Positions 39,701 through 47,965 of a stretch of 64,000 nt of DNA are shown here, piece after piece. The position numbers and the translations under genes are program-made. Position 1 is the stretch's first letter; the number at the start of each line of letters is the position of its first letter. The notes below the pieces were generated by a model that searched no databases, was not told the DNA's origin, and saw only the letters and a list, made by a program, of their open reading frames with translations. The DNA comes from Nocardia australiensis (GTDB lineage: Bacteria > Actinomycetota > Actinomycetes > Mycobacteriales > Mycobacteriaceae). The stretch is from contig NZ_JAJFZM010000001.1 of assembly GCF_020733705.1 (NCBI RefSeq), forward strand, positions 1,798,001-1,862,000, written 5' to 3'.

Positions 39701-40374
39701 ACGAAAGTCACCAGTTGGTCGCCAGGGTCGGTCCGGTCGACTTCCTGATCTCGACCTTCGTCATCGGAGCCAGGGTAAAGGCTGCGCTGGGGGATCTATA
39801 CACCGCTACCGCCAGGCTCGATGAAGGCGACCGAATTGCCGCTGACGGCAAGCTGATCCGGCTCGCCGCACACATTCGCGCCGAGCGATTGCGGCTCGGT
39901 CTGCCGACGGATGCGACCGCACGGCCGGCCGCCGAGACCATCCATCACGCCCATCGGATGACGGGTGCGAAGGCGCTGGCCGCCGAGGCCGAAGAGATAG
40001 CCGCGATCGGTGAACTGCTCGCCGAACGTCAGCTGCGCTCCGAACGTCAGCTGCGCTCCGATGACCGCGCGGTCCGCCGGGCCCGCGCGTTGCACGGCCG
40101 CATGCGCGAACAAGGCCGTCCCCGTGCCGAATTGGACGCCGCGCTGCTGCTCGCCGAATGCCTGGCCGCTTCCGGTTGGGTCGGCGAGGCCACTGGGCTG
40201 CTGCTCCCCGTCGCGGCTACCTGCGCCGAACTCGGCTGGACCCGGCCGCTGCTCGACGCGGGCCCCGGTGTGCTCGCCATTCTTCGGGTACTGCGCACCG
40301 AAATGCGTTCGTCCCCGGAACAACTCGCGGATACGACACTGCCCGCCCTGTTCCTGGATGAACTCCTGGACTAG
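36796..40374 (+). CDS. PknK-like serine/threonine kinase fused to a MalT-type STAND ATPase
   Basis: A 1192-residue protein with no membrane helix. The kinase domain spans residues of about 38-300: glycine loop GRGGFGVVY (45-53), VAVKVL with the ATP-binding Lys, catalytic LHRDVKPANVLL near 155, DFGIARI, and APEVLKGQ. A Pro/Thr-rich linker follows. The STAND NTPase has P-loop APAGFGKST at about 407-415 and Walker B VVVVDDWHR near 496. A long TPR-like helical region fills the rest. The layout matches M. tuberculosis PknK. No LuxR-type helix-turn-helix is visible at the end. GAGG precedes ATG 36796. Confidence 0.9.
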   Translation: MNPQTRSGKVGPESAPAESETQRIASIAIADELEAMGLSGAVEVGRGGFGVVYRCIQQTLDRVVAVKVLSSEIDVESRERFLREEQAMGRLSGHPNIVDILQVDVTSSGLPFIVMPYCTRGSLERVICDRGPLTWADSLRAGVKLAGAIESAHRALILHRDVKPANVLLSGYGEPQLTDFGIARIPGGFQTSSSLITGSPAFTAPEVLKGQDPTIRSDVYGLGATLFALLTGHAAYERQAGERVVAQFLRITTQPVPDLRERDIPADVAASIEQAMSTDPDERPTSAYEFGEQLRVAQRDHDQVPDEMALLATGEEPDAIDDGSSDITVVRPAVTARRSWPLTLRPAVSQHPGVNEPTATTLPPTTPPPTAATKFRPPTPAREPLARPRLLDTLRAGGRRRLAVIHAPAGFGKSTVAAQWRSELTEAGVAVAWIGIDRGDDNEVWFLAHLIEAIRRVRPDIGAGLDQVLEEGPADAVAFVISTLIDEIHAAGSTMVVVVDDWHRITDAGAHRAMEALLDNGCHHLRFVVTSREQFGLPTSRLRVHDELIEIGSSALRLTAAETRQILLERNGFALTDEQVEQIYTVTDGWPAAIQLVSLSLRGHSDPDRLIANLSEGDHGIREYLAENVLDTLEPRMLEFLMSISVTERVCGSLAAALSEDPDSEYLLEQAEQRELFLRRIAHDPEWFRMQPLFAEHLRARLERADPGRLEALHRRASRWYAEHQLLRKSVDHALAATDLKMALDLLESGGMDLIDKSQLTTLLGTVSKLPVQQVSSRSKLLMAVARANVNLQQTGAAKAALGRLSNALARGSATDADVIKQRCQAAVLAASDAIAQDRTEGVLDQVADCLERPDELPAWTVSTAANLTSFVRLCDFDFDGVREIQEWAAEYHARSKDPLGAVFGLCGRGAAAYEQLDIATAAVCFQQAYETAGTRSGPRSHAVRVAAALIGELNYRRGDLDSADRLLDESHQLVARVGPVDFLISTFVIGARVKAALGDLYTATARLDEGDRIAADGKLIRLAAHIRAERLRLGLPTDATARPAAETIHHAHRMTGAKALAAEAEEIAAIGELLAERQLRSERQLRSDDRAVRRARALHGRMREQGRPRAELDAALLLAECLAASGWVGEATGLLLPVAATCAELGWTRPLLDAGPGVLAILRVLRTEMRSSPEQLADTTLPALFLDELLD
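40024..40059 (+). repeat. Exact 18-bp tandem duplication inside the kinase gene
   Basis: GAACGTCAGCTGCGCTCC occurs twice in direct succession, adding the residues ERQLRS a second time at about residues 1077-1088. The frame is kept. Confidence 0.95.
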
Positions 40375-40959
40375 AGCTCCCCTGATACGACTGTCGTGCT
40401 AGGCCGGATAGCAGTGGATCTCGGTGGCCTTCAATGCTCAGTACGACTAATGTCGTGTAGCGCGGCGGACCCGGCAGGTGACGCTGCCGAGCTTGCAGCG
40501 GGATCGTTGCAAGCCAATGGGGTGCACCGGGAGGTGCAAGCCGGAACAGACATGATGTTCTTGGCAGGGATGATGCTGGATCTTCGATAATCGGTATCGG
40601 CGGACGCGGAGACCTGGACGGGAACATATCGCCCGCATGGCGATCTTTTCCGACATCATCGCGAGGCGACAGCGGCTAGCACGACAAGTCGTATTTCGTT
40701 GTGTAGGTAAACCACCACCCGCGACGGCAACGTCCGGACCGTGGCCTGCACCGTCCGGGTCGCAGGCAGCGGAACTCCAGCTTGAAGGGTTGTCTTGGTC
40801 GACGAACCTTCGCTACTGGAGTTCCGCTGTTTCCATCTCCCGACACACCAAACGCCGCAACCAGATTCGCATCACAAACCCACCACCACACAACTTGACC
40901 GCCAGCTCACCGCGCAAACTGAGCGGCCTCGGCTCTAGGGCGGACAGGGCTCTGTCGTC
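40375..40959. other. Intergenic stretch with a long hairpin
   Basis: About 585 bases between the convergent kinase and tmsB genes. The only clear structure is an inverted repeat at 40767-40829. A 64-codon frame at 40396-40590 has no ribosome site and no recognisable product. The 3' half (40680-40930) is of lower GC than its flanks. Confidence 0.45.
40767..40829. repeat. Inverted repeat / hairpin between convergent genes
   Basis: CAGCGGAACTCCAG (40767-40780) is repeated inverted at 40816-40829. Inside it, GAAGG (40784-40788) can pair with CCTTC (40808-40812). It could terminate either flanking transcript, though it is far from both stops. Confidence 0.6.
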
Positions 40960-42276
40960 TTACGCGGTCCACCAGGGCCGCAGCGGCAGCCCGGACTCAC
41001 CGTTCGGGCCGAGCTTCACCCCGAGCGCCTGGTGCAACTGAACCACGTTGCGCTGGAAGCCGAGCCGACAGCCCGCCATGTACAAGCCCCATACCTTCGC
41101 GGTGCCCTCGCCGACCTCTTCGACGCACGCGTCCCAGTTCGCGACCAGGTTCTTGCACCATTCGTGCAGGGTCAGCGCGTAATGCTCGCGAATGTTCTCC
41201 TCGTGCATCACCTCGAGCCCGACGTTCTGGATCTCGGCGATGATGCGGCCGGAACCGATCAGCTCGCCGTCCGGGAACACGTAGCGGTCGATGAAATCGC
41301 CGGCCTTGGTGCTACGCAGGTTGTCCGGGCGGGTGATGCAGTGATTGAGAAAAAGGCCGCCGTCACGCAGCTTGCCCTTGATGAATTCGAAGTAGTGCGG
41401 GTAGTTGTGGACGCCGATGTGTTCGGTCAGCCCGATCGAGGACACCGCGTCGAAACTGGACTCCGGGATGTCGCGGTAGTCGGAGTACCTGACCTCCGCC
41501 AGTTCTGAAAGTCCTTCCTCGGCGATCTTCTTCTGCGCCCATTCGGCCTGCTCGGCCGAGAGGGTCGCGCCGATCACCTTGACGCCGCGCTTGGCCGCGT
41601 AACGCACCATGCCGCCCCAGCCGCAGCCGATGTCGAGTAGTCGGTCGCCCTCCTTCAGGCGCAGCTTGTCGAACACCAGGCGGTACTTGTTCTCCTGCGC
41701 CTGCTCGAGCGTCCACTTCTCGTCCTCGTAGACCGCGCAGGTGTAGGTCATGGAGGGGCCGAGGACGTATTCGTAGAACGTATTCGAAACGTCGTAGTGG
41801 TGGTGGATGGCCTCGGCGTCACGAGTCTTGGAGTGCCGTAGCCCTTCCAGCGCGATGCGACGCCAACGCGGCAGGGTCTCCTGCGGCGGCGGCGCGATCG
41901 GCTTGAGTCGCTCCCAGCCCAATGACCTGGCTATCGTCACCAGCGCCAGCGCCGAGGGGCGATGGAACTTCAGCCCGTCCATCGCTTTCAGGATTTCGTA
42001 CGGGTCACCGGGATGCACACCGGTCGCCGTCATATCGCCGGAAATGTAGGCGCGGGCCATACCGAGATCGCCGGGGGCGCTCGCGAGGTAGTTGATGCCG
42101 CGCGGCGTCTTCACATCAAGAGTGAATCGCGAGTCCTCGGGACCGGTCGCGCTGCCGTCGTAAGCGGTTAATCGGATCGGGACTCGGCCGTCGACCAGCG
42201 TCTCGAAGATCTCGGCAATGCTGAGCTTGGTTCCGAGATCGGCGAAGACATCGGAACGGTCTTTGAATGTGGTCAC
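40960..42276 (-). CDS. tmsB: Fatty-acid C10 methyltransferase for tuberculostearic acid (cyclopropane-synthase family)
   Basis: A 438-residue SAM-dependent enzyme of the cyclopropane-fatty-acid-synthase family. SAM motif I is LLDIGCGWGGMVRYAAKRG near residue 215, HHHYDVSNTFYEYVLGPSM lies near 158, and SIGLTEHIGVHNY holds the active-site Glu. It corresponds to M. tuberculosis Rv3720, called TmsB or BfaB, which methylates oleoyl chains at C10 to a 10-methylene product. Its start overlaps the stop of tmsA by 4 bp (42273-42276), so the two are co-translated. Naming rests on the two-gene context as well as sequence. Confidence 0.88.
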   Translation of the reverse strand: MTTFKDRSDVFADLGTKLSIAEIFETLVDGRVPIRLTAYDGSATGPEDSRFTLDVKTPRGINYLASAPGDLGMARAYISGDMTATGVHPGDPYEILKAMDGLKFHRPSALALVTIARSLGWERLKPIAPPPQETLPRWRRIALEGLRHSKTRDAEAIHHHYDVSNTFYEYVLGPSMTYTCAVYEDEKWTLEQAQENKYRLVFDKLRLKEGDRLLDIGCGWGGMVRYAAKRGVKVIGATLSAEQAEWAQKKIAEEGLSELAEVRYSDYRDIPESSFDAVSSIGLTEHIGVHNYPHYFEFIKGKLRDGGLFLNHCITRPDNLRSTKAGDFIDRYVFPDGELIGSGRIIAEIQNVGLEVMHEENIREHYALTLHEWCKNLVANWDACVEEVGEGTAKVWGLYMAGCRLGFQRNVVQLHQALGVKLGPNGESGLPLRPWWTA

Positions 42277-43766
42277 TTGCGTTGCACCGCCTTCGAATAC
42301 AAGTCCAGCAGTCGCTGGTCCGGGTCGTAGCGCTTCTTCAATTCGGTGTAGGTCTCGCCGCCGTAGAGAGCGGCGAATTCATCCTTGCCGTAGTACGAAT
42401 CCGAGTACAGGGACTTATGTCCGTCGAATTCGGTGACGGTCTGCTCGATGGCACGGTTCGCGGCGCCCTCGGGCTGCCCGGCAGTGGTCGGCACCGCGGA
42501 CCAGAATCCGACGTTCACATAGGTTCGTTTCGGCTCGAGCGGATACAGCGGCCAGGCGCGCCCATCCGCGCCCGCCTCCGCTCCGGTATCGCGCAGCCGC
42601 AGCGGGCACAGCCACAGCGGCTCGATCGGGATCTCACGCAGGAACCATTCGACGAAATCGGCGGTCCGCTCGATCGGTACCTCGATGTCCTGGACCACGC
42701 GTTCACGCGGGAGGTTGCCCTGGCGCGCCTCGAGCCGGTCGCCGATGTGATAGCGGTGGTCGAGAGCGATGAGCTTCCAGTAGAAGCTGCTGCGACGGTA
42801 GCGCTTCGGCCAGAACCGGCGGATCTTCGGGTTCTGCGCGCCGAAGGCACGTGAGCACCAGAACCAGTCGGTGTCCCAGCGCCACAGGTAGTCGTGGATG
42901 GTCAACCGGTCGCGTTTCGGGGCGGGAGCGGAGCCTGCGGAGTGACCAGAAGAAACGGCGGGACCAGAAGGCACGGCGGAATCGTGTTGGATCGACCGGT
43001 AGAAGATGTCCATATCGGTGTAGTCGCTGACCGGGCCGGGCTCGTCGGTCTGGCGGCCGAGCGTCAGGTAGCTCTCGTCCGCGGTGAACACGACGCCGTC
43101 GAGATAGTCGACCCGCTCGCCGTCATAGGTCCGCTCGGTGACGATCCTGGCGAGCGTGGCCTCCAACTCGCGCAGATCGTGGAAGCGGACGTGCCGCAGC
43201 GCCACATACGGCTGCACGGTCTCGAGTTCGATCTTCAGCCGGACGGTGTAGCCGAGTGTGCCGTAGGAGTTCGGGAAGCCGCGGAACAGGTCGGCGTGCT
43301 CGCCATCCGGTGTCGCGGTGACGATCTCGCCCGCGCCGGTCAGCACGTCCATCTCCAGGACCGATTCGTGCGGCAGGCCATTGCGGAACGACGTCGATTC
43401 GATTCCCAGGCCGGTCACGGCGCCACCGAGGGTGATGGTTTTGAGCTGCGGAACCACCAGCGGGGCCAGCCCATAGGGCAGCGTGGCGGCAACCAGTTCC
43501 TCGTAGGTGGTCATTCCGGCGACGTCGGCGGTCTTGGCGACCGGATCCACCGAGATCACCTTGGCCAGCCCGGACACGTCGAGTCCGGGCGCGGGATTCT
43601 TGGCTCTGGCCCGGAACAGGTTGGAGGTCTTCTTCGCCAAGCGCACGTTGGCGTCGGTGGGTATCGCTCGATAGCTCGCCAACAGTCGATCTACGCCAGC
43701 CCGATGCGCGGCGAACCCCGACTCGCGCGCGGTCGATCCCTGTCCGGTCTTACCCAACAGACTCAC
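42273..43766 (-). CDS. tmsA: FAD-dependent 10-methylene fatty-acyl reductase for tuberculostearic acid
   Basis: A 497-residue oxidoreductase of the FAD_binding_4 fold. The FAD part has VDPVAKTADVAGMTTYEELV near residue 80, LKTITLGGAVTGLGIESTSF near 110 and NSYGTLGYTVRLKIELE near 165. It corresponds to Rv3719 (TmsA/BfaA), which reduces the 10-methylene product of TmsB to 10-methylstearate using NADPH. A short Ser/Ala/Gly/Pro insert (VPSGPAVSSGHSAGS) lies near residue 265. GTG 43766 (VSLLGKTGQG) is preferred because GAGG lies seven bases upstream; GTG 43772 is possible. It is divergent from the SRPBCC gene. Confidence 0.86.
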   Translation of the reverse strand: MSLLGKTGQGSTARESGFAAHRAGVDRLLASYRAIPTDANVRLAKKTSNLFRARAKNPAPGLDVSGLAKVISVDPVAKTADVAGMTTYEELVAATLPYGLAPLVVPQLKTITLGGAVTGLGIESTSFRNGLPHESVLEMDVLTGAGEIVTATPDGEHADLFRGFPNSYGTLGYTVRLKIELETVQPYVALRHVRFHDLRELEATLARIVTERTYDGERVDYLDGVVFTADESYLTLGRQTDEPGPVSDYTDMDIFYRSIQHDSAVPSGPAVSSGHSAGSAPAPKRDRLTIHDYLWRWDTDWFWCSRAFGAQNPKIRRFWPKRYRRSSFYWKLIALDHRYHIGDRLEARQGNLPRERVVQDIEVPIERTADFVEWFLREIPIEPLWLCPLRLRDTGAEAGADGRAWPLYPLEPKRTYVNVGFWSAVPTTAGQPEGAANRAIEQTVTEFDGHKSLYSDSYYGKDEFAALYGGETYTELKKRYDPDQRLLDLYSKAVQRK

Positions 43767-43998
43767 TGCCACTCCTCGACGCTAGTACTCACGGCTGCGG
43801 TCAGCCACCGTGAGGTCACCGACGAGGGAGAAATGTCACGCACATGTTGCAACGGGAATAGTAGGCGCGGATCCACGGTGGGCGGGTAATGGCCACCAGC
43901 GTGGCGCGCGGTGATGCGGTGTCTGGTTGTCGGGCGAATCGGGTGGCAAGGCAGGATGTGAGGTGGTCGAGATACCGCATCCGGACAAGGAGCTCATT

Positions 43999-44433
43999 GT
44001 GGGACAGGTCAACGCCAGCAGTTCGATCACCGTCTCGGCGGATCCACAGCGCACACTCGAGGCCATCGCGGATTACGAGGCGGTTCGCCCTCGCATCCTC
44101 TCTTCGCACTACCACGACTACAAGGTCGTCGAGGGCGGCCATGGCGCGGGCACGGTCGCCGAGTGGACGCTACAAGCCACCGAGAAGCGCACCCGCAACG
44201 TACATGCCGTGGTCTCGGTCTCGGATTCGATCGTGACCGAACGGGATTCGAACTCGACAATGGTCAATACCTGGACGGTGACGCCCGCCGGTTCCGGTGC
44301 GCAGGTCACGTTGGCCACCACCTGGAAGGGCGCGGGCGGCGTGGCGGGCATTTTCGAGGGGATCTTCGCGCCGTTGGGGCTGAAGAAGATTCAGGCCGAG
44401 GTGCTCGGCAACCTGCAACGCGAACTGGCCTGA
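43999..44433 (+). CDS. SRPBCC-fold protein (Rv3718c-like)
   Basis: A 144-residue protein with the START/SRPBCC pattern: SSSITVSADPQRTLEAIADY at the start, HYHDYKVVEGGHGAG, and the closing helix LGLKKIQAEVLGNLQREL. Such proteins form a deep hydrophobic pocket that binds lipids or aromatic ligands. Position next to the tuberculostearate genes matches Rv3718c in M. tuberculosis. GTG 43999 is preceded by AAGGAGCTCATT, a strong ribosome site, and the longer upstream frame is not needed. A hairpin separates it from the convergent VOC gene. Confidence 0.82.
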   Translation: MGQVNASSSITVSADPQRTLEAIADYEAVRPRILSSHYHDYKVVEGGHGAGTVAEWTLQATEKRTRNVHAVVSVSDSIVTERDSNSTMVNTWTVTPAGSGAQVTLATTWKGAGGVAGIFEGIFAPLGLKKIQAEVLGNLQRELA

Positions 44434-44439
44434 TACCTG

Positions 44440-44470
44440 CCCGCACCCCGATGCGCGATCGGGGTGCGGG
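44440..44470. terminator. Bidirectional terminator
   Basis: CCCGCACCCCGAT (44440-44452) and its perfect complement (44458-44470) flank a five-base loop between the convergent SRPBCC and VOC genes. Confidence 0.8.
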
Positions 44471-44485
44471 TGCCGCCGGTGTGGG

Positions 44486-44836
44486 TTAGTCGGCGCCGAT
44501 ATCGAAGAGGTTGCCCTCGGGGTCGGCAAGTGTCGCCCACCGCATGCCGTACTCGTCGAAATCGCCGATGCGCTTGGCGCCGAGGCTGACCGCGTGATCG
44601 ATCTGCGTGGGCAAGTCCTCGGTGTGCAGGTCGAGATGGATGACGTTCTTGCCGGGGTTCTTGTCCGACACCTGGATGAACATCAGTGTCGGCGATGCGT
44701 CGCAGCCGCGGCCGACAGTCGCGAAGTACGCGTTCGCGTCGGGATCGACGGGCTTGTCCAGTAGTTCGGACCAGAATCCGGCGAGTGCCGCGGCGTCGTT
44801 GCAGTCGAACGTGACGTGTGCGATTGAAAGCGTCAT
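44486..44836 (-). CDS. VOC (glyoxalase/bleomycin-resistance fold) protein
   Basis: A 116-residue single-unit VOC protein. The pattern is SIAHVTFDCNDAAALAGFWSE at the N-terminus (first metal-ligand His), KNVIHLDLHTEDL in the middle (second His), and WATLADPEGNLFDIG at the end (ligand Glu). Members are metal-dependent isomerases or dioxygenases, or bind drugs; the specific role is unknown. ATG 44836 follows AGGAGAAACCCG. It lies 18 bases downstream of a broken MerR-type regulator gene and was probably in the same transcript. Confidence 0.85.
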   Translation of the reverse strand: MTLSIAHVTFDCNDAAALAGFWSELLDKPVDPDANAYFATVGRGCDASPTLMFIQVSDKNPGKNVIHLDLHTEDLPTQIDHAVSLGAKRIGDFDEYGMRWATLADPEGNLFDIGAD

Positions 44837-44854
44837 CGGGTTTCTCCTGATTTC

Positions 44855-45234
44855 CTATGGCCGGCCGATGGGCCAGCAGACTTCGGTTCGGTATTCGGCG
44901 GGGTCGTCGATATCGCCGGGGCCGAGCAGATACCGCTCACGCACGGGTTCGGCCAGCGCCGTGGCGTTTTCGGCGACGTGGCTGCCCAGTGCGCCGTAGG
45001 TACGGTCGAAATCGTCGAAGGCGCCGAGGTTTGATCTCAGGCAGCGGCATATCCAATTCCCGCAGCCTGCGGATCATATGGGCCTGCGCTACCTGAGCTG
45101 TCGAGTACCGCCGATATCCGGACCCGGGTCCACCGCGACGGGCTCGAGCAGCTCTATGTCGTGGTAGTACCGGAGGGTCTTGACGCTGAAATAGGTCAGC
45201 CTGGCGACTCCCCGATGGTGACGGTCGCTGTCAT
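44855..45234 (-). pseudogene. MerR-family regulator with effector domain, broken
   Basis: From ATG 45234 the frame reads MTATVTIGE. A single-base loss shifts it, and the next frame gives ARLTYFSVKTLRYYHDIELL and EPVAVDPG. A second loss leads to YRRYSTAQVAQAHMIRRLRE and LDMPLPEI. The sequence then jumps to the end of a GyrI-like effector-binding domain (YGALGSHVAENATALAEPVR, then RYLLGPGDIDDPAEYRTEVC). About 140 middle residues are deleted. The intact family (BmrR/TipA-like) is about 270 residues. The MerR helix-turn-helix and C-terminal tail are both clear. Confidence 0.85.
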
Positions 45235-45285
45235 GACTTCAGCGAACACCCTCCAGTGTTGGGAGAGTCAACTTCACGCAATTCA

Positions 45286-45870
45286 CTACGGCGTGGCCAG
45301 GGCGAAGGTCAGCAGGAGGGTGGTCTGGGATATACCGCGCCACCATGAATAGCCGAACCAGACGCCCGGTGTGACCTCCCGGATCTCGTCGTACACCGGC
45401 GGGGTCGGGGAGGGGGCGTAGTTCAATGCCCAGGTCGGTAGGCCATCGGTGATCGCGGGGGCGCGGTAGACATCGGCACGCCATGCCTCGATTCCGGCGC
45501 CGGTGACCCTGTTCATCAGGTAGCCGCCGTCCGGTCCGGTATAAAAGTTCTTTCCGATCCAGAACGCGGGGGCCAACGGTTGGCCCCAGCTCGGCCGGGT
45601 CACCCAGCCATCCTTCACGCCCGTCGGGACCTCGCCGAGCGGCGCGTCTCGGAACAGGGTGTCCTGCTGTTGCGGTGAACAGCGAAACCGCAGCGAATCG
45701 ATGGTCGCGGCGCGATCGTCCGGGTACAGGACGCAGCCGCCGCCATAGTCGGTGGCCTGCGCGATAGCGGAATCGGCGCGGGCCATCGGGGTACCCACGC
45801 CTGGGACAAGACCGGAAAAGCCTAGCGAGATTGTGAGGATACTCAGCATCAGTACTCGGTTGGTGCTCAT
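45286..45870 (-). CDS. Secreted protein of unknown function
   Basis: A 194-residue protein with a signal peptide (LMLSILTISLGFSGLVPG, cleavage near ARADS). The mature part has two Cys (GGGCVLYPDD and FRCSPQQQ) and several Trp/Tyr-rich stretches (FWIGKNFYTGPDGGYLMNR, VWFGYSWWRG). I recognise no domain. ATG 45870 follows GGAGACAGCG. In M. tuberculosis this position, between the SRPBCC gene and ybaB, is held by the amidase Rv3717; this protein shows no amidase features. Confidence 0.75.
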   Translation of the reverse strand: MSTNRVLMLSILTISLGFSGLVPGVGTPMARADSAIAQATDYGGGCVLYPDDRAATIDSLRFRCSPQQQDTLFRDAPLGEVPTGVKDGWVTRPSWGQPLAPAFWIGKNFYTGPDGGYLMNRVTGAGIEAWRADVYRAPAITDGLPTWALNYAPSPTPPVYDEIREVTPGVWFGYSWWRGISQTTLLLTFALATP

Positions 45871-46071
45871 CGCTGTCTCCAGAATTCTGCACACCGGGCC
45901 CACCCCTCGCAGCTGATGGTATGCGCGATCGCGCCGCAGGATCCGGCGAATAGCAGAACCGGATCATACGGTTGCGGTTTATTCGCTGAGGCTGGTGCAT
46001 GCGCCCGGCGGACCTCCTACGGCCGTGCCGGTTAGGCTGGACAGCGATACTTTCCGCAGAGAGGACAAGCC

Positions 46072-46404
46072 GTGCAGCCCGGTGGTCAGTTCGACATGCA
46101 GCAGTTACTCGCCCAGGCGCAGCAGATGCAGCAGGCGGTAATGGAGGCCCAAGCCGAGATCGCGGCGAGTGAGGTCGAAGGTCAGGCCGGTGGCGGGCTG
46201 GTCACGGTCACGATCAAGGCGACCGGCGAGATCGTTTCACTGACCATTGACCCGAAGATCGTCGACCCCGACGATGTCGAGGGGTTGCAGGATCTCGTGA
46301 TCGGCGCGGTCAACGACGCCATGGCCAACGCGCAGCAGCTGGCCTCGGATCGGCTCGGGCCGCTGGCAGGTGGCGCGTCGCTGCCCGGTCTGCCTGGCCT
46401 CTGA
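46072..46404 (+). CDS. ybaB: YbaB/EbfC nucleoid-associated protein
   Basis: A 110-residue protein: an N-terminal helix rich in Gln/Met ([19 protein letters not shown]), then the conserved [23 protein letters not shown] beta core, then [21 protein letters not shown]. YbaB proteins form dimers that coat DNA. The gene lies directly upstream of recR (16-base gap), as in most bacteria, and matches Rv3716c. GTG 46072 follows GAGAGGACAAGCC. Confidence 0.93.
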   Translation: MQPGGQFDMQQLLAQAQQMQQAVMEAQAEIAASEVEGQAGGGLVTVTIKATGEIVSLTIDPKIVDPDDVEGLQDLVIGAVNDAMANAQQLASDRLGPLAGGASLPGLPGL

Positions 46405-46420
46405 GCACAGGACATAGCCG

Positions 46421-47029
46421 TTGTACGAGGGGCCGGTTCAGGATCTGATCGATGAGCTGGGCAAACTGCCCGGCATCGGTCCGAAGAGCGCGCAGCGCAT
46501 CGCCTTTCATTTTCTGCAGGTGGAGCCGCCGGAGATAGATCGGTTGCAGGCCGCGCTGCAGAAGGTGCGTGACGGTGTGCAGTTCTGCGTGGTCTGCGGC
46601 ACCGTCGCCGATAATGAACTGTGCCGCATCTGTGCCGATCCGCGCCGCGACCGCACCATGATCTGTGTGGTCGAGGAACCCAAGGACGTGCAGGCCATCG
46701 AGCGCACCCGCGAGTTCCGTGGCCGCTATCACGTGCTCGGCGGCGCCCTCGACCCACTCAGCGGCATCGGCCCGGATCAATTGCGGATTCGGGAACTGCT
46801 GGCGCGCATCGGAAATCAGGAAGACGGTATCGATGTCACCGAGGTGATCATCGCGACCGATCCGAATACCGAAGGCGAGGCAACCGCCACTTACCTGGTC
46901 CGAATGCTGCGTGACTTCCCCGGATTGAGCGTCACCAGACTGGCTTCCGGCCTGCCAATGGGTGGCGATCTCGAGTTCGCGGACGAATTGACCCTCGGCC
47001 GCGCGCTATCGGGACGTCGCGCGTTGTAG
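46421..47029 (+). CDS. recR: Recombination mediator protein RecR
   Basis: A 202-residue protein. The helix-hairpin-helix [20 protein letters not shown] is near the N-terminus, the zinc finger CVVCGTV...CRIC near residues 55-70, and the Toprim domain has [32 protein letters not shown] and [17 protein letters not shown]. It works with RecF/RecO to load RecA at gaps. Its start is TTG 46421, where RecR homology begins. It follows ybaB in one operon. Confidence 0.96.
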   Translation: MYEGPVQDLIDELGKLPGIGPKSAQRIAFHFLQVEPPEIDRLQAALQKVRDGVQFCVVCGTVADNELCRICADPRRDRTMICVVEEPKDVQAIERTREFRGRYHVLGGALDPLSGIGPDQLRIRELLARIGNQEDGIDVTEVIIATDPNTEGEATATYLVRMLRDFPGLSVTRLASGLPMGGDLEFADELTLGRALSGRRAL

Positions 47030-47140
47030 AAATCCGGTTGTGTTCGGCCCGATCCGGATCAATTGTGCGGGGATGAGCATCTTCGATGCGCCGTTCATTG
47101 CGCTCTCGGGGCTCCTGTGGTGCGAAACCAGTGGGCACCC

Positions 47141-47785
47141 TCAGAGTTCTACCCGGGTCCAGGGGAGTGTTTGCAGCTGCGTGCGGTTGTCGGTGGCCCA
47201 CTCCCAAACCAGGTCGGCGACGGCGGTCGGGCCGGTGATCGTGGTGCCGAAGTGTTTGTCGGGGGCGCCGTCTCGATATTCGACGATGTAGTTGCCGGAT
47301 TCGTCGTGGTAGGTCTGGATGTAGACCTGGTCGGTACGCTCGACGATCAAGTACGGGTTCGGCGGTGCGAGTTCGGAAACCCATTGAATGGCAAGGGGTT
47401 TCGTCAGATAGGGGAACTCGCCCAGGCCGCCGTGGGTGACGGTGGCATCGACCCGTTCGGCCGGGTCGATCAGCAGGGCGAGCTGAGGATCGTAGACGGC
47501 GTAGTGCAGCGGTGTCGCGATCTCGAACAGCAGATTGCGGAGGTATCCGATCGCGTCGTACGGGCATGGCACATGCAGCACCGCGCCGGTTGCCGCGCCG
47601 CCAACCGCCTCGACACTCAGGAAGTGGTCGTCCTCGGGTAGCTGTGCATTGCGTTTGTTCAGTTCCGCGGCCATTGCCGCCACCACGTCGGTTTCGGTCA
47701 GACCCTGCTGTGTGGACAGGTAGGCGTCCGCTTCGGCGAGCGTCGAGGCGGCACCGGATGGCAACAGGAGGTGGTCGTAGGTCAC
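47141..47785 (-). CDS. Hypothetical protein of 214 residues
   Basis: A soluble acidic protein. The N-terminal half is helical (ASTLAEADAYLSTQQGLTET). The middle has HVPCPYDAIGYLRNLLFEIATPL. The C-terminal half is a compact beta-rich domain (VYIQTYHDESGNYIVEYRDG followed by HFGTTITGPTAVADLVWEWA). The latter pattern recurs in uncharacterised Streptomyces and Nocardia proteins and looks somewhat like immunity-type folds, but I cannot name a family. The start is placed at GTG 47785 (VTYDHLLLPSG); the open frame runs to 47914. It is convergent with recR and divergent from the transglutaminase operon. Confidence 0.65.
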   Translation of the reverse strand: MTYDHLLLPSGAASTLAEADAYLSTQQGLTETDVVAAMAAELNKRNAQLPEDDHFLSVEAVGGAATGAVLHVPCPYDAIGYLRNLLFEIATPLHYAVYDPQLALLIDPAERVDATVTHGGLGEFPYLTKPLAIQWVSELAPPNPYLIVERTDQVYIQTYHDESGNYIVEYRDGAPDKHFGTTITGPTAVADLVWEWATDNRTQLQTLPWTRVEL

Positions 47786-47965
47786 CGGGCCAGCGTAGGG
47801 CCAGCGGATGCGGGCCGGACGTCGACGGTTCAGTTCACGCCGTCCGGGGACATCGCGGCGGTGTCGCGCAGTCATCGAGAAGCCTGCGTCGAGAGCGCGC
47901 GGCCGGAGAAACACCGGGTTCGTTGGTCGCCATGCGCGGCCGGTGCGGTGTGGTGAACTTGCAGT

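Noticed and set aside
40396..40590. 64-codon frame between the kinase and tmsB
   Set aside because: No ribosome site, no signal or domain, and low agreement with the codon use of the neighbours.
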